This document shows positions 32,944 through 41,848 of a DNA stretch of 61,569 bases, piece by piece (positions within the stretch are counted from its first letter, which is position 1; every line of letters begins with the position of its first letter). Origin of the DNA: Opitutia bacterium (GTDB lineage: Bacteria; Verrucomicrobiota; Verrucomicrobiia; Opitutales; Opitutaceae); contig JACQFT010000108.1 in assembly GCA_016199925.1 (NCBI GenBank), forward strand, positions 1 to 61,569, given 5' to 3'. The position numbers were made by a program, and so were the translations under genes. Below the pieces are notes generated by a model. It worked only from the letters and a program-made list of their open reading frames with translations, made no database searches and was not told the origin of the DNA.

Positions 32944-33192
32944 GTGGAATCGGACAAAACAACCAAGCTCAGCTTCGAACACGCCCTGACCAAGCTCGAG
33001 TCCGTCGTGGACGCGATGGAGCAGGGCGAAGTGCCCCTCGCCGAACTGCTGGCGAAATACGAGGAAGGCACGAAGCTGCTCCAAGTCTGCGAAGGCCGCC
33101 TGAAAGACGCCGAGCTGAAAATCGAGAAACTCAAGAAAACGAAGGACGGTGCCGCCGCGTTCGAGCCCTTTCCGTCCGGCCGCAGCGAATGA
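32944..33192 (+). CDS. xseB: Exodeoxyribonuclease VII small subunit
   Basis: An 82-residue XseB. LSFEHALTKLESVVDAMEQGEVPLAELLAKYEEGTKLLQVCEGRLKDAELKIEKL is the family's two-helix core. It is needed with XseA for degradation of single-stranded DNA; xseA is not in the window. The start is a GTG at 32944. It is 27 bp upstream of dxs, an order (xseB near dxs) known from many bacteria. Confidence 0.93.
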   Translation: MESDKTTKLSFEHALTKLESVVDAMEQGEVPLAELLAKYEEGTKLLQVCEGRLKDAELKIEKLKKTKDGAAAFEPFPSGRSE

Positions 33193-33219
33193 TCGCCGCG
33201 TTTCCACCCCACCCTCCTG

Positions 33220-35157
33220 ATGACCACCCCCGCGTCCCCGTCCGCTCCCAAACTGCTTGATCGCATCGCCGGCCCCGCCGACGTGAAGGCGCTCGCCCCG
33301 GAGCAACTCCCGCAACTCGCGCAGGAAATTCGCGACGAGATCATCGCCGTCACCGCCCGGAACGGCGGCCACGTCGGCCCCAATCTCGGCGTCGTCGAGC
33401 TGACGATTGCGCTGCACCGCGTGTTCCAGACGCCCGAGGACCAGTTCGTGTTCGACGTCGCGCACCAGGGCTACGTGCACAAGCTGCTCACCGGCCGGCA
33501 GGGCGAATTTTTCCGCAAGCTCCGCAAGACCGGCGGCACCTCGGGCTTTCTCTATCGCAAGGAAAGCCCGCACGACTCGTTCGGCGCGGGCCATGCGGGC
33601 ACCGCGCTCTCGGCCGCGCTCGGCATGGCGACGGCGCGCGATCTCCGCGGCTCGCACGAGCACGTCGTCGCCGTCTGCGGCGACGCGGCGTTCACCTGCG
33701 GCGTCACGCTCGAGGCGCTCAACAACGTCGTCAGCTCGACGAAGCGCCTCATCGTGATCCTCAACGACAACGAATGGTCGATCGCCAAGAACGTCGGCGC
33801 GATCGCGAAATACCTGAACCGCATCAGCACGAGCGAGACCTACAACAAGCTGCACCACGAGGTGGAGGCGTTCTTCAAGAGCTTCCCGATGGGCGTGGAG
33901 ATGAACCGCACTTACATGAAGTGGAAGCGCGAGACGAAGGACTTCTTCGTCGAGTCGTCGCTGTTTGAGAAATTCGGGCTGCGTTACCTCGGCCCGGTCG
34001 ACGGCCACAACCTCGAGGCGCTGACCAAGAACCTCGATTTCGCCAAGCACTGCGACGTGCCCGTGATCATCCATGTGCTGACCAATAAGGGCCGGGGCCT
34101 CGAGGCCGCCATCGCGTTCCCGGAAAAATTCCACGGCGCCGGCCCCTACGACGCCGTCACCGGCGAACACGCGAAGGCCGCGGCGGGCACGCCGCCGAAC
34201 TATCAGGATGTGTTCGGGCAGGCGCTGACGCGTTTCGCCAAGGCGAATCCCAAGGTGCTCGGCATCACCGGCGCCATGCCGAGCGGCACGGGCCTCACCG
34301 TGCTCGCGCGCGAAGTGCCGGGGCAGTTTTTCGACGTCGGCATCGCCGAGGAGCACGCGGTGTTGTTCGCCGCCGGGCTCGCGACCAAGGGCTTCCGCCC
34401 GGTGTGCGCGATCTACTCGACGTTTCTCCAGCGCGCCTACGACCAGCTCATCCACGACGTCGCGCTGCAAAACCTGCCGGTCACCTTCTGCCTGGACCGC
34501 GCCGGCCTGTCGGCCAACGACGGCCCGACGCACCACGGTCTCTTCGACATCGCCTACCTGCGCTGCATCCCCGGCATCGTCGGGATGCAGCCGAAGGACG
34601 AGGACGAACTCACCGACATGCTGCACACCGCGCTGCAACTCCCGTCGCCCGCGTTCATCCGATATCCCCGCGGCCCCGGCACCGGCGCGAAGATCAAGGC
34701 GCAACCGGCCACGCTGGCAGTGGGCCAGGCGGAACTCCTGCGCGAAGGCTCCAACATCATGATCTGGGCGCTCGGGCCGATGGTGCAGGAGGCGCAGAAA
34801 ATCGCCGGCCGCCTCGCCGCCGAAGACGGCCTCTCCGTCGGCGTCGTCAATGCGCGGTTCTTCAAGCCGCTCGACCGCACGCTGCTCCTCAGCCACGCCG
34901 CGTGCCTCCCGCTCCTCGTGACGATGGAAGACCACGTCGCCGCCGGCGGCTTCGGCAGCGCCGTGCTCGAGGCGTTGCAGGAGGCCGATTGCCCGACGCC
35001 CGTCGAGCGCATCGGCTGGCCCGACCGCTTCGTGGAGCACGGCACCAGCGTGGAGGTCCTCCGCGCAGCCTACGGCCTCGCGCCCGACGACATCGTCAGG
35101 CGCATCAAAGACCGCTACAAGCGCCTCGGCAAAGCCGCCGTCGAAGCGGAAGTCTGA
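33220..35157 (+). CDS. dxs: 1-deoxy-D-xylulose-5-phosphate synthase (divergent)
   Basis: A 645-residue thiamine-diphosphate enzyme, first step of the MEP isoprenoid pathway: pyruvate plus glyceraldehyde 3-phosphate to DXP. The three domains are present: TPP/pyrimidine (NLGVVELTIALHRVFQTPEDQFVFDVAHQGYVHKLLTGR), pyrimidine-binding (FDVGIAEEHAVLFAAGLATKGFRPVCAIYSTFLQRAYDQLIHDVALQNLPVTFCLDRAGLSANDGPTHHG) and C-terminal transketolase domain (WALGPMVQEAQKIAGRL). The N-terminal domain departs from the common consensus: GGHVGPNLG, GHAGTALSAALG, and CGDAAFTCGVTLEALNN (GDA where GDG is usual), NDNEWSIAKNVG. Confidence 0.9.
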   Translation: MTTPASPSAPKLLDRIAGPADVKALAPEQLPQLAQEIRDEIIAVTARNGGHVGPNLGVVELTIALHRVFQTPEDQFVFDVAHQGYVHKLLTGRQGEFFRKLRKTGGTSGFLYRKESPHDSFGAGHAGTALSAALGMATARDLRGSHEHVVAVCGDAAFTCGVTLEALNNVVSSTKRLIVILNDNEWSIAKNVGAIAKYLNRISTSETYNKLHHEVEAFFKSFPMGVEMNRTYMKWKRETKDFFVESSLFEKFGLRYLGPVDGHNLEALTKNLDFAKHCDVPVIIHVLTNKGRGLEAAIAFPEKFHGAGPYDAVTGEHAKAAAGTPPNYQDVFGQALTRFAKANPKVLGITGAMPSGTGLTVLAREVPGQFFDVGIAEEHAVLFAAGLATKGFRPVCAIYSTFLQRAYDQLIHDVALQNLPVTFCLDRAGLSANDGPTHHGLFDIAYLRCIPGIVGMQPKDEDELTDMLHTALQLPSPAFIRYPRGPGTGAKIKAQPATLAVGQAELLREGSNIMIWALGPMVQEAQKIAGRLAAEDGLSVGVVNARFFKPLDRTLLLSHAACLPLLVTMEDHVAAGGFGSAVLEALQEADCPTPVERIGWPDRFVEHGTSVEVLRAAYGLAPDDIVRRIKDRYKRLGKAAVEAEV

Positions 35158-35207
35158 GCGCGCGGGCGCTGGCCGGCCGGGTCCGGGCGCGCCGCGCGCG
35201 CGACGAC

Positions 35208-35281
35208 TGGTGCGGGCGGAGGGAGTCGAACCCTCCTCTCATGCTTGGGAAGCACGCATAATACCGATATACTACGCCCGC
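35208..35281 (-). tRNA. tRNA-Gly (anticodon CCC), CCA encoded
   Basis: On the minus strand: acceptor GCGGGCG pairs with CGCCCGC, anticodon loop TTCCCAA is closed by CGTGC/GCATG (anticodon CCC), and the T-arm has GGAGG-GTTCGACT-CCTCC. The terminal A and CCA are encoded (35208-35211). Confidence 0.94.
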
Positions 35282-35323
35282 AAGGAACCCGGCGAATGAA
35301 AGCGCGGCGCGGCCGCTCCGCAA

Positions 35324-35917
35324 TCACGAATAATGGCGCCGGCCCTCGAGTGCGCTTTTCAGCGTGACGGCGTCCGCGTAGAGCACCCCGCCGCCGCTCG
35401 GCAGGCCGAAGCCGATGCGCGTCACCTGCACGCCGTTCGCCGGCAGGCGCTCGGTGAGATAGTGGCAGGTCGCTTCGCCCTCGACGTCGTTCGACAGCGC
35501 GAGGATGAGCTCGGTCACTTCCCCGGCGGCCAGCCGTGCGAGGAGCGGGCCGAGATTGAGATCCTCGGGCGCCACGTCGCGGATCGGCGAGAGCTTGCCA
35601 TGCAACACATGATAGCGGCCGCGGTAGGCGCCCGAGCGCTCGATGGCGGCGAGGTCGGGCACGTTCTCGACCACGCAGAGCTGCCCGCCGTGGCGTTTCC
35701 CGTCGGAGCAGATCGGGCAGAGTTCTTCCTCGGCGAGATTGCCGCACACCGCGCAACGGCGGACGCTGCGGGCCGCGTGCTCGAGCGCGCTGACCAGCTC
35801 GGGCAACCGCGCCGGCTGGCTGACGAGCAGATGCAGCGCGAGGCGCTCGGCCGAGCGGTAGCCGATTCCCGGCAATTGCTTGAGCTGCTTCTGCAGGTTT
35901 TCCAGCGCCGGCGTCAC
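35324..35917 (-). CDS. recR: Recombination protein RecR
   Basis: A 197-residue RecR. It has the N-terminal helix-hairpin-helix (LKQLPGIGYRSAERLALHLL), the four-cysteine zinc finger (CAVCGNLAEEELCPIC) and the Toprim domain (LCVVENVPDLAAIERSGAYRGRYHVLHGKLSPI, then LILALSNDVEGEATCHYL). With RecF/RecO it loads RecA at gapped DNA. The start is the GTG at 35917, preceded by a GAGGGGA about 10 bp upstream. It follows ybaB by 20 bp, the standard ybaB-recR order. Confidence 0.93.
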   Translation of the reverse strand: MTPALENLQKQLKQLPGIGYRSAERLALHLLVSQPARLPELVSALEHAARSVRRCAVCGNLAEEELCPICSDGKRHGGQLCVVENVPDLAAIERSGAYRGRYHVLHGKLSPIRDVAPEDLNLGPLLARLAAGEVTELILALSNDVEGEATCHYLTERLPANGVQVTRIGFGLPSGGGVLYADAVTLKSALEGRRHYS

Positions 35918-35937
35918 GCGAAAATTCCCCTCGGACC

Positions 35938-36246
35938 TCAGAACATTCCGGGCACCTGGAAGGCGGCGGAGATTCGCTGCATCTCGGCGTCGTGGAGTTC
36001 CTTCGCCTTCGTCGCGGCCTCCTGCACGGCGTTGAGAATCGTCTCCTCGACCAGCTTCAGGTCTTCCTTGGCAAATTCGGGGTCGAGTTTCAGCGCGAGG
36101 AATTTTCCGGCGCCGCTGATCTTCACCTGCACGGCGCCTCCGCCGCTCGACACGTCGAGCACCTGCGCCTCGAGGGACGACTGCATCGTCTCCATCTGGC
36201 GCTGCATTTTCTGGGCTTGTTTGAGCAATTTTCCGACGCCGGCCAT
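35938..36246 (-). CDS. YbaB/EbfC family nucleoid-associated protein
   Basis: A 102-residue YbaB/EbfC protein. MAGVGKLLKQAQKMQRQMETMQSSLEAQVLDVSSGGGAVQVKISGAGKFLALKLDPEF has the Gln/Met-rich helix and the VSSGGGAVQVKISG strand pair typical of the family. It is a small DNA-binding dimer. It forms an operon with recR downstream. Confidence 0.93.
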   Translation of the reverse strand: MAGVGKLLKQAQKMQRQMETMQSSLEAQVLDVSSGGGAVQVKISGAGKFLALKLDPEFAKEDLKLVEETILNAVQEAATKAKELHDAEMQRISAAFQVPGMF

Positions 36247-36297
36247 AGTTGAATTGGGTTGGCCGGGAAACTTGGCCGCGCCACGCGCGACGCAAAC

Positions 36298-37212
36298 CTA
36301 AAACGGCCCCGGCCCCGCGCGCAGCAGCTCGGCGTAGCCCGCGCGGTAGTCGGCGAAGCGCGGGCTCCAGCCGAGGTCGCGCCGGATTTTCGCGCTGCTG
36401 ATGATGCGATCAGGCACGGGCGAGCCGTCGCGGCGGCTCGCGGCACCCGCTCCGCCCAACGCCGGTGCCGGAACGCCGAGTCGGGCGGCCAACCAATCCA
36501 CGACCTCGCGCCTCGGCGCGGGATGGCCGTCGGCGACATTGAAAATCGAACCCGGCACCTCGACGGGCGCCGAGAGACAAGCGACGACGGCGGCCACGAT
36601 GTCGTCGCGATGGATCATGTTCATGCGGTGCGCCGGATCGCCGGCGAGTGCGCCCGCGCCGGCACGCAGTTCGTTCAGGAGGTGGTGGCGGCCCGGGCCG
36701 TAGATCCCCGCCAGGCGGAGAATGAAGGACCGCCGGACCGCCGACGCCGGAGCCGTCCGCAGCAGTTGCTCCGCTTCCAGCAAGATCCGCCCGTTGAACG
36801 GACCGTTTCCCGTCGGCGCCGTCTCATCGACCGTCGCGCCGTCGCCCTGCGGATAGACCGACGTGCTGCTCGTATAGACGAAGCTCTCGACGGGACGCGG
36901 CGACTTCGCGAGCCACGCCCGCACCGACCGCATGCCGTCCACATAGGAGCGGTGGTAATCGTCGGGCGTGCCGCCGCCAGAACTCACGCAGTTCACGGCG
37001 AAGTCCGGAGTCTCGCCGATCTGCGAGTGCCAGTCGCCCGAAGAGAGTTCGCCGACGATCATTTCGACACCGGCGACACGCAGTGCTTCGGCCGTCGCCG
37101 GGTTGCGCGTCAGCGCCGTGACGTTGGCGCCGGCGGCCTGCGCCACACGCGCGAGCGCGCTGCCGACATAACCGCAGCCGAAGATCACGAGACGTTTGCC
37201 GGCGAGTGCCAT
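36298..37212 (-). CDS. NAD-dependent epimerase/SDR family protein
   Basis: A 304-residue extended short-chain dehydrogenase. RLVIFGCGYVGSALARVAQAAG has the G-x-x-G-x-x-G nucleotide site; FVYTSSTSVYPQGDGATVDETAP holds the catalytic S and Y; ILRLAGIYGPGRHHLLNELR and NMIHRDDIVAAVVACL are further family motifs. YeeZ-like proteins have this shape; the substrate is unknown, but a nucleotide sugar is plausible. The ATG at 37212 is chosen; a longer frame upstream is a shadow of the DJ-1 gene. It starts 87 bp from the divergent DJ-1 gene. Confidence 0.85.
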   Translation of the reverse strand: MALAGKRLVIFGCGYVGSALARVAQAAGANVTALTRNPATAEALRVAGVEMIVGELSSGDWHSQIGETPDFAVNCVSSGGGTPDDYHRSYVDGMRSVRAWLAKSPRPVESFVYTSSTSVYPQGDGATVDETAPTGNGPFNGRILLEAEQLLRTAPASAVRRSFILRLAGIYGPGRHHLLNELRAGAGALAGDPAHRMNMIHRDDIVAAVVACLSAPVEVPGSIFNVADGHPAPRREVVDWLAARLGVPAPALGGAGAASRRDGSPVPDRIISSAKIRRDLGWSPRFADYRAGYAELLRAGPGPF

Positions 37213-37299
37213 GCCGAGGGACAACGCCGCCGCACCGGGACCGTCGCAACTGCAAAATTCTTGGTCGCCGGCCGCCCCGTGCGCTGCCTGACTGCCGGC

Positions 37300-37839
37300 A
37301 TGGCCACCGTGCTCACCATCCTCGCCGAGGGCTTCGAGGAAATCGAAGCCTTCGCGCCCGTCGATCTGCTGCGGCGCGCCGGTGTCGAGGTCACCGTCGC
37401 CACGCTCGCCGAGAACCGCCACGCCACCGGCCGCAGCGGCATCACGGCGCACGGCGATGTCGCGTTGAGCGCGGTGCAAGACCAGTGGTTCGATCTCGTT
37501 TTTCTTCCCGGCGGCGCCGGGGTGAAACATCTGCGCGCCGACGCCCGCGTCAGCGCGCTGGTGCGGCGCCACCACGCGGAAGGGCGCTGGCTCGCGGCGA
37601 TCTGCGCGGCCCCCGTCATCCTGCATGATTGCGGACTGCTGGGCGGCCGGCGCTACACCGCGCACCCGTCGGTGGCCGATGAATTGCCCGAAATCCTTCA
37701 CGGCGAACGGGTGGTGACCGACGGCAACATCACGACTTCGCGCGGGGCCGGCACGGCCTCGGATTTCGGCTTGCATTTGGCCGCGCTTTTGACTTCGCCC
37801 GCCAAAGCGAACGAGGTAGGCAAAGCCATTTGCTTCTAA
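37300..37839 (+). CDS. DJ-1/PfpI family protein
   Basis: A 179-residue class I glutamine-amidotransferase-like protein. VLTILAEGFEEIEAFAPVDLLRRAGVEV is the DJ-1/YajL N-terminus, and LAAICAAPVIL contains the nucleophilic-elbow cysteine C102 with a Glu near residue 16. YajL-like members are chaperones or glyoxalase-like enzymes in oxidative or carbonyl stress; the exact role is unresolved. A GTSR-like C-terminal motif is SRGAGTASDFGLHLAALL. Confidence 0.92.
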   Translation: MATVLTILAEGFEEIEAFAPVDLLRRAGVEVTVATLAENRHATGRSGITAHGDVALSAVQDQWFDLVFLPGGAGVKHLRADARVSALVRRHHAEGRWLAAICAAPVILHDCGLLGGRRYTAHPSVADELPEILHGERVVTDGNITTSRGAGTASDFGLHLAALLTSPAKANEVGKAICF

Positions 37840-38000
37840 GGCTTTGCGCAAAATGAGCATTGCCACGCGGCGCGCTCCGTCGTTGACTGAGCCCGGCCCG
37901 CAAGTGGGCCCATTGGTTGCAGATTGCCCTCCTCCCCACGCCCTCGGCCGCTTCCGGAACGGAAGTGACGCGGCGAAGCTGTGTCTAGTGGTTTCACCCC

Positions 38001-39896
38001 ATGTGCGGCATCGCCGGAATCATCGCCCCGAAACTTGATCGCGAAAACCGCGAGCAAGCCGTCGCGCGCATGGTCGCACGCCAGCGCCACCGCGGCCCGG
38101 ACGACTCGGGTTTGGTCTCGGCGCAGCACGCCACTCTCGGCATGTGCCGGCTCGCGATCATTGACCCGGCCAACGGGCACCAGCCGATGCAGAGTGCCGA
38201 CGGGCGTTTCAGCCTCATCTTTAACGGCGCGATCTACAACTATCGCGCGCTCCAGGCCGAGCTCAGCGCCAAGGGCCACTGCTTCCGCACCCACTGCGAC
38301 ACCGAGGTGTTGCTGGCGGCGATCGCGGAATACGGCGCCGAGTGCCTGCCGCGTTTGCGCGGCATGTTTGCCTTCGCGGTCTGGGACGCCCGCGAGCACA
38401 CGCTGTTCGTCGCCCGCGATCCGCTCGGCATCAAGCCGCTCTATTTCGCACGGCTCCCGGGTCAGGGCCTCGCGTTTGCCTCCGAGTTGAACGCGCTGCT
38501 CGCCTCCGGCCTGCTCGACCGCGAGATCGATCCCGTTTCCGTCGGCGAATACCTCGCGTGGTTCAGCGTGCCGGCTCCGCGCACCATTTTCCGCGGCATC
38601 GCCAATCTCCCGCCCGGCCACTCGCTCACGCTCGACGCCCACGGCCGCCTGAAAACGAACCAATGGTGGAGAATCCCCGCCCCCACCCGCCCGGCCGACG
38701 TCGCCCAGACCTATCCGGACTTCGTGCGCGGACTGCGGGCGCAGCTCGAGGACTCCATCCGCGCCCACCAAGTCGCCGATGTGCCCGTCGGCGCCTTCCT
38801 CTCCGGCGGGATGGACTCGACGGCCGTCGTCGGTCTCATGGCGCGAACCGGCGCGCAGCGGCTGAAAACTTTCTCGCTGATCTTCGACGAGGCGGATTTT
38901 TCCGAGCAACAAAGCGCGCGCCTCGCAGCGGAGACTTTCGGCACCGAGCATCACGAGTTCCGGCTGACCGGCGCGCGCGTCGCCGCCGACCTGCCGCAGA
39001 TTCTCCGGGCGTTCGACCGCCCCACCGGCGACGGCATCAACACCTACTACGCCAGCCTCGCCGCCCACGAAGGCGGCGTGAAAGTCGCCCTCTCCGGCCT
39101 CGGCGGCGACGAGCTGTTCGGCACCTATCCGTCGTTTCGCGACCTGCCGAAACTCGCGGCCCTCATCCCGTGGTGGCGCCGGCTGCCGGCGAACCTGCGC
39201 GGAAGCATCACCGCCTATCTCCAGTCGCGCCCGACCGCCCGGGCGCGCAAGCTCGCCGATTTCCTCCTGCACGCCCGCGATCTCCACGAACTCGCCTCCC
39301 TGCAACGCCGCGTGCTCCCCGAATCCACCCGCCTCGCCCTGCTCGCGCCGGAAGCCCGCCGCCTCGCCGCGCGCCTCGGCCCCAATCACCCGATGCTGGA
39401 AACCTTCGCCTTTGATCTGATCGGCGCGGCGGACTTCCAGATCATCAGCGCCTGGGAACTGCGCACCTACATGGCCGAGGTGCTGCTGCGCGACAGCGAC
39501 GTTTTCAGCATGGCGCACTCGCTCGAGCTCCGCGTGCCGTTCGTGGACCGCGTCCTGCTCGAGTGGCTCTGGCCGCAGCGCACGGAGTTCAAGTTCCACC
39601 CGCGCCACCCCAAGCAGGCGCTCGCCGACGCCGTCGCCGATCTGGTGCCCGCCGCCATCCGCCACCGGCAAAAAAAAGGCTTCGCCCTCCCGTTCGCCCG
39701 GTGGATGCACGGCGAGCTGCGCCCGTTTCTCGACGACACTTTCTCCGCTTCGTCGCTCGGCCATTGCCCGTGGCTGAACGCCGACGCCGCCGGCCAAGTC
39801 TGGCAGCAGTTCCGCCACGGCGGCGACCCGCGCGACTGGTCGCGCGTCTGGACCCTCGCCGTCCTGATCGCATTCGCCAACCGGCGCCCGGAATGA
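38001..39896 (+). CDS. asnB: Asparagine synthase (glutamine-hydrolysing)
   Basis: A 631-residue AsnB. The Ntn-type glutaminase domain begins MCGIAGI (catalytic Cys2) and has MQSADGRFSLIFNGAIYNYRALQAEL; the C-terminal synthetase has the PP-loop FLSGGMDSTAVVGL (about residues 259-272) and GGDELFGTYPSF. AsnB proteins at the start of polysaccharide or exosortase loci often amidate sugar acids rather than make asparagine; that is a possibility here. It opens the surface-glycan locus and overlaps the next gene by 4 bp. Confidence 0.93.
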   Translation: MCGIAGIIAPKLDRENREQAVARMVARQRHRGPDDSGLVSAQHATLGMCRLAIIDPANGHQPMQSADGRFSLIFNGAIYNYRALQAELSAKGHCFRTHCDTEVLLAAIAEYGAECLPRLRGMFAFAVWDAREHTLFVARDPLGIKPLYFARLPGQGLAFASELNALLASGLLDREIDPVSVGEYLAWFSVPAPRTIFRGIANLPPGHSLTLDAHGRLKTNQWWRIPAPTRPADVAQTYPDFVRGLRAQLEDSIRAHQVADVPVGAFLSGGMDSTAVVGLMARTGAQRLKTFSLIFDEADFSEQQSARLAAETFGTEHHEFRLTGARVAADLPQILRAFDRPTGDGINTYYASLAAHEGGVKVALSGLGGDELFGTYPSFRDLPKLAALIPWWRRLPANLRGSITAYLQSRPTARARKLADFLLHARDLHELASLQRRVLPESTRLALLAPEARRLAARLGPNHPMLETFAFDLIGAADFQIISAWELRTYMAEVLLRDSDVFSMAHSLELRVPFVDRVLLEWLWPQRTEFKFHPRHPKQALADAVADLVPAAIRHRQKKGFALPFARWMHGELRPFLDDTFSASSLGHCPWLNADAAGQVWQQFRHGGDPRDWSRVWTLAVLIAFANRRPE

Positions 39897-40972
39897 AAAC
39901 CCTCCTCCTCTCGCCGGAACTCTTCCTCGCCGAAGGCGGCATCTCCCGCATCATGCGCCTCTATTTGAAGGCGCTGTGCGAACTCGCGCGGCCCGGCGAC
40001 CAAGTCGACTACATCGCGCTCAACGACGAGCCCGGCTCCGACCCCCGCATCGGCCGCTACGCGACTGACCGTCTCGGCGAGCGCCTCGGCTGCCGCCGCG
40101 GCAAATTTGAATTCACCCGGCGCGCCCTGCGCCTGAGTCTGCGTGCCGACCGCGTCGTCTGCGGTCACTTGCACCAACTGCCGGTCGTGTGGTTCGCCTC
40201 GCTCCTCCGGCCCCGCCTCGCGTATTTCGTCGTCGCCCACGGCATCGATGTCTGGCGCCCCTACTCCGCCCTCGAACGCCGGTGCCTCCTCCGCGCCGAC
40301 CGCATTCTCTGCGTCAGCGAATACACCCGCCGCCAGATGCTGCGCTTCTGCCGCGACCTCGACCCGGCGAAACTCTTGGTTGTCCCCAACACCCTCGACC
40401 CCTACTTTGTCCCGGTGGAACCCACCGTGCCGACCGCGCCCCCCGCCGGACACCCGCGCCTGCTGGCGGTTTCGCGCATCGCCACCACCGACACCTACAA
40501 GGGCGTCGACACCCTGATCGAGGCGATGCCGCTCGTCCGCCGCGAATTCCCTTCCGCCCGCCTCCGCATCGTCGGTGGCGGCGACGACCTGCCGCGCCTC
40601 CGCGAACTCGCGCGCAGCGAGGGCGTCGCCGCCGCCGTGGACTTCACCGGCATCATCAACGACGACGCCTTGCGCGCCGAATACGCCGCCTGCGACCTCT
40701 TCGCGCTGCCGAGCCGCAAGGAAGGCTTCGGCCTGGTTTTCCTCGAGGCCATGACCTACGGCAAACCGTGCCTCGGGGCCCGCGCCGGCGGCGTGCCCGA
40801 AGTGATCAACGACAGCGTCGGCGCCCTCGTCGAATACGGCAACATTCCCGACCTCGCCGCCGCCGTCGCCGATCTGGTGCACCACCCGCGCGACGCCGCG
40901 CTGGTGCGCGCTCACGCCGACTCGTTTGCCTTTCCCGCCTTCACCCGCCGCCTCGCGGCCGCTCTCACCTGA
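39893..40972 (+). CDS. Glycosyltransferase family 4 protein
   Basis: A 359-residue GT4. SPELFLAEGGISRIMRLYLKAL at the start, VVAHGIDVWRPYSALERRCLLRADRILCVSEYTRRQM, then the donor domain RLLAVSRIATTDTYKGVDTLIEAMPLV and the E-x7-E motif SRKEGFGLVFLEAMTYGKPCLGARAGGVPEVI. It is soluble or membrane-peripheral, facing the cytoplasm. Its ATG overlaps the asnB stop and its stop is 2 bp from the exporter permease. Confidence 0.9.
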   Translation: MKTLLLSPELFLAEGGISRIMRLYLKALCELARPGDQVDYIALNDEPGSDPRIGRYATDRLGERLGCRRGKFEFTRRALRLSLRADRVVCGHLHQLPVVWFASLLRPRLAYFVVAHGIDVWRPYSALERRCLLRADRILCVSEYTRRQMLRFCRDLDPAKLLVVPNTLDPYFVPVEPTVPTAPPAGHPRLLAVSRIATTDTYKGVDTLIEAMPLVRREFPSARLRIVGGGDDLPRLRELARSEGVAAAVDFTGIINDDALRAEYAACDLFALPSRKEGFGLVFLEAMTYGKPCLGARAGGVPEVINDSVGALVEYGNIPDLAAAVADLVHHPRDAALVRAHADSFAFPAFTRRLAAALT

Positions 40973-40974
40973 CG

Positions 40975-41805
40975 ATGTCCTCCGCCGAAACACCCGACCT
41001 CCTCATCTCGCCCGGTCGCGCCAGCCGCCACTACTGGTCCGACCTGTGGCGCTTCCGCGAACTGCTCGGCTTCCTCGCGTGGCGCGACATCAAGGTGCGC
41101 TACAAACAGACCACGCTCGGCGTCCTCTGGGCGCTGCTCCAACCCGCCGTCACGCTCGCGGTGTTCACGTTTATCTTCGGACGGCTCGCCGCGATGCCCT
41201 CCGGCACCGCGCCCTACCCGCTGCTCGTGCTCGGCGGCCTGCTGCCGTGGCAGCTTTTCTCCGCGGCGTTTTCCAATTCCAGCAGCAGCCTCGTCAGCAA
41301 CACGCACTTGATTGCCAAAATCTATTTCCACCGGCTCATCGTGCCCCTCGCGTCGGTCGCCGTCGCACTGATTGATTTTCTCTTCGTGCTCCTCCTCCTC
41401 GTCGGCATGTGCGTCTGGTGGCGCTTTGTCCCCGACTGGCGCATCGTTTTTCTCCCCGTCTTCGTGCTGTGGGCGCTGCTCGCCGCCCTCGGCGCGGGCC
41501 TCTGGCTCACCACCCTCACCGTCAAATACCGCGACTTCCGCTTCGTCGTGCCCTTCCTCCTCCAAGTCGGCCTCTTCCTCTCCCCGGTCGGCTTCAGCTC
41601 CGCCAACCTGCCCAACTGGCGGCTCCTCTATTCGCTCAACCCGATGGTCGGCGTCATCGACGGTTTCCGCTGGAGCCTCCTCCGCGGCGACCAGCCGCTC
41701 CACGCCGACGCCCTCGCGCTGTCCCTCGGCATGACCGTCCTGCTGCTCGTCACCGGCCTCTGGCAATTCCGCCGCACCGAACGCACCTTCGCCGACGTGA
41801 TTTGA
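40975..41805 (+). CDS. ABC-2 polysaccharide/polyol exporter permease (Wzm-like)
   Basis: A 276-residue ABC-2 permease. RFRELLGFLAWRDIKVRYKQTTLGVLWALLQPAVTLAVFTFIFGRLA is the family's N-terminal amphipathic helix and first membrane helix; five more hydrophobic helices follow, with LFLSPVGFS and YSLNPMVGVIDGFRW, typical of Wzm/KpsM-type exporters. It exports the lipid-linked glycan with the ATP-binding protein encoded after the four-helix-bundle element. The two exporter genes are 479 bp apart; in comparable loci they usually abut. Confidence 0.92.
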   Translation: MSSAETPDLLISPGRASRHYWSDLWRFRELLGFLAWRDIKVRYKQTTLGVLWALLQPAVTLAVFTFIFGRLAAMPSGTAPYPLLVLGGLLPWQLFSAAFSNSSSSLVSNTHLIAKIYFHRLIVPLASVAVALIDFLFVLLLLVGMCVWWRFVPDWRIVFLPVFVLWALLAALGAGLWLTTLTVKYRDFRFVVPFLLQVGLFLSPVGFSSANLPNWRLLYSLNPMVGVIDGFRWSLLRGDQPLHADALALSLGMTVLLLVTGLWQFRRTERTFADVI

Positions 41806-41810
41806 AGCGT

Positions 41811-41838
41811 GGAGCAAGGAGCTGGGTGCAGGGAGCAA
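41811..41838. repeat. Left heptamer array of the four-helix-bundle element
   Basis: Four 7-bp units (GGAGCAA, GGAGCTG, GGTGCAG, GGAGCAA), starting 5 bp after the permease stop codon and ending 10 bp before the start of the four-helix-bundle gene. The last GGAG may serve as its ribosome-binding site, though the spacing is long. Confidence 0.75.
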
Positions 41839-41848
41839 ACGCATCTAC

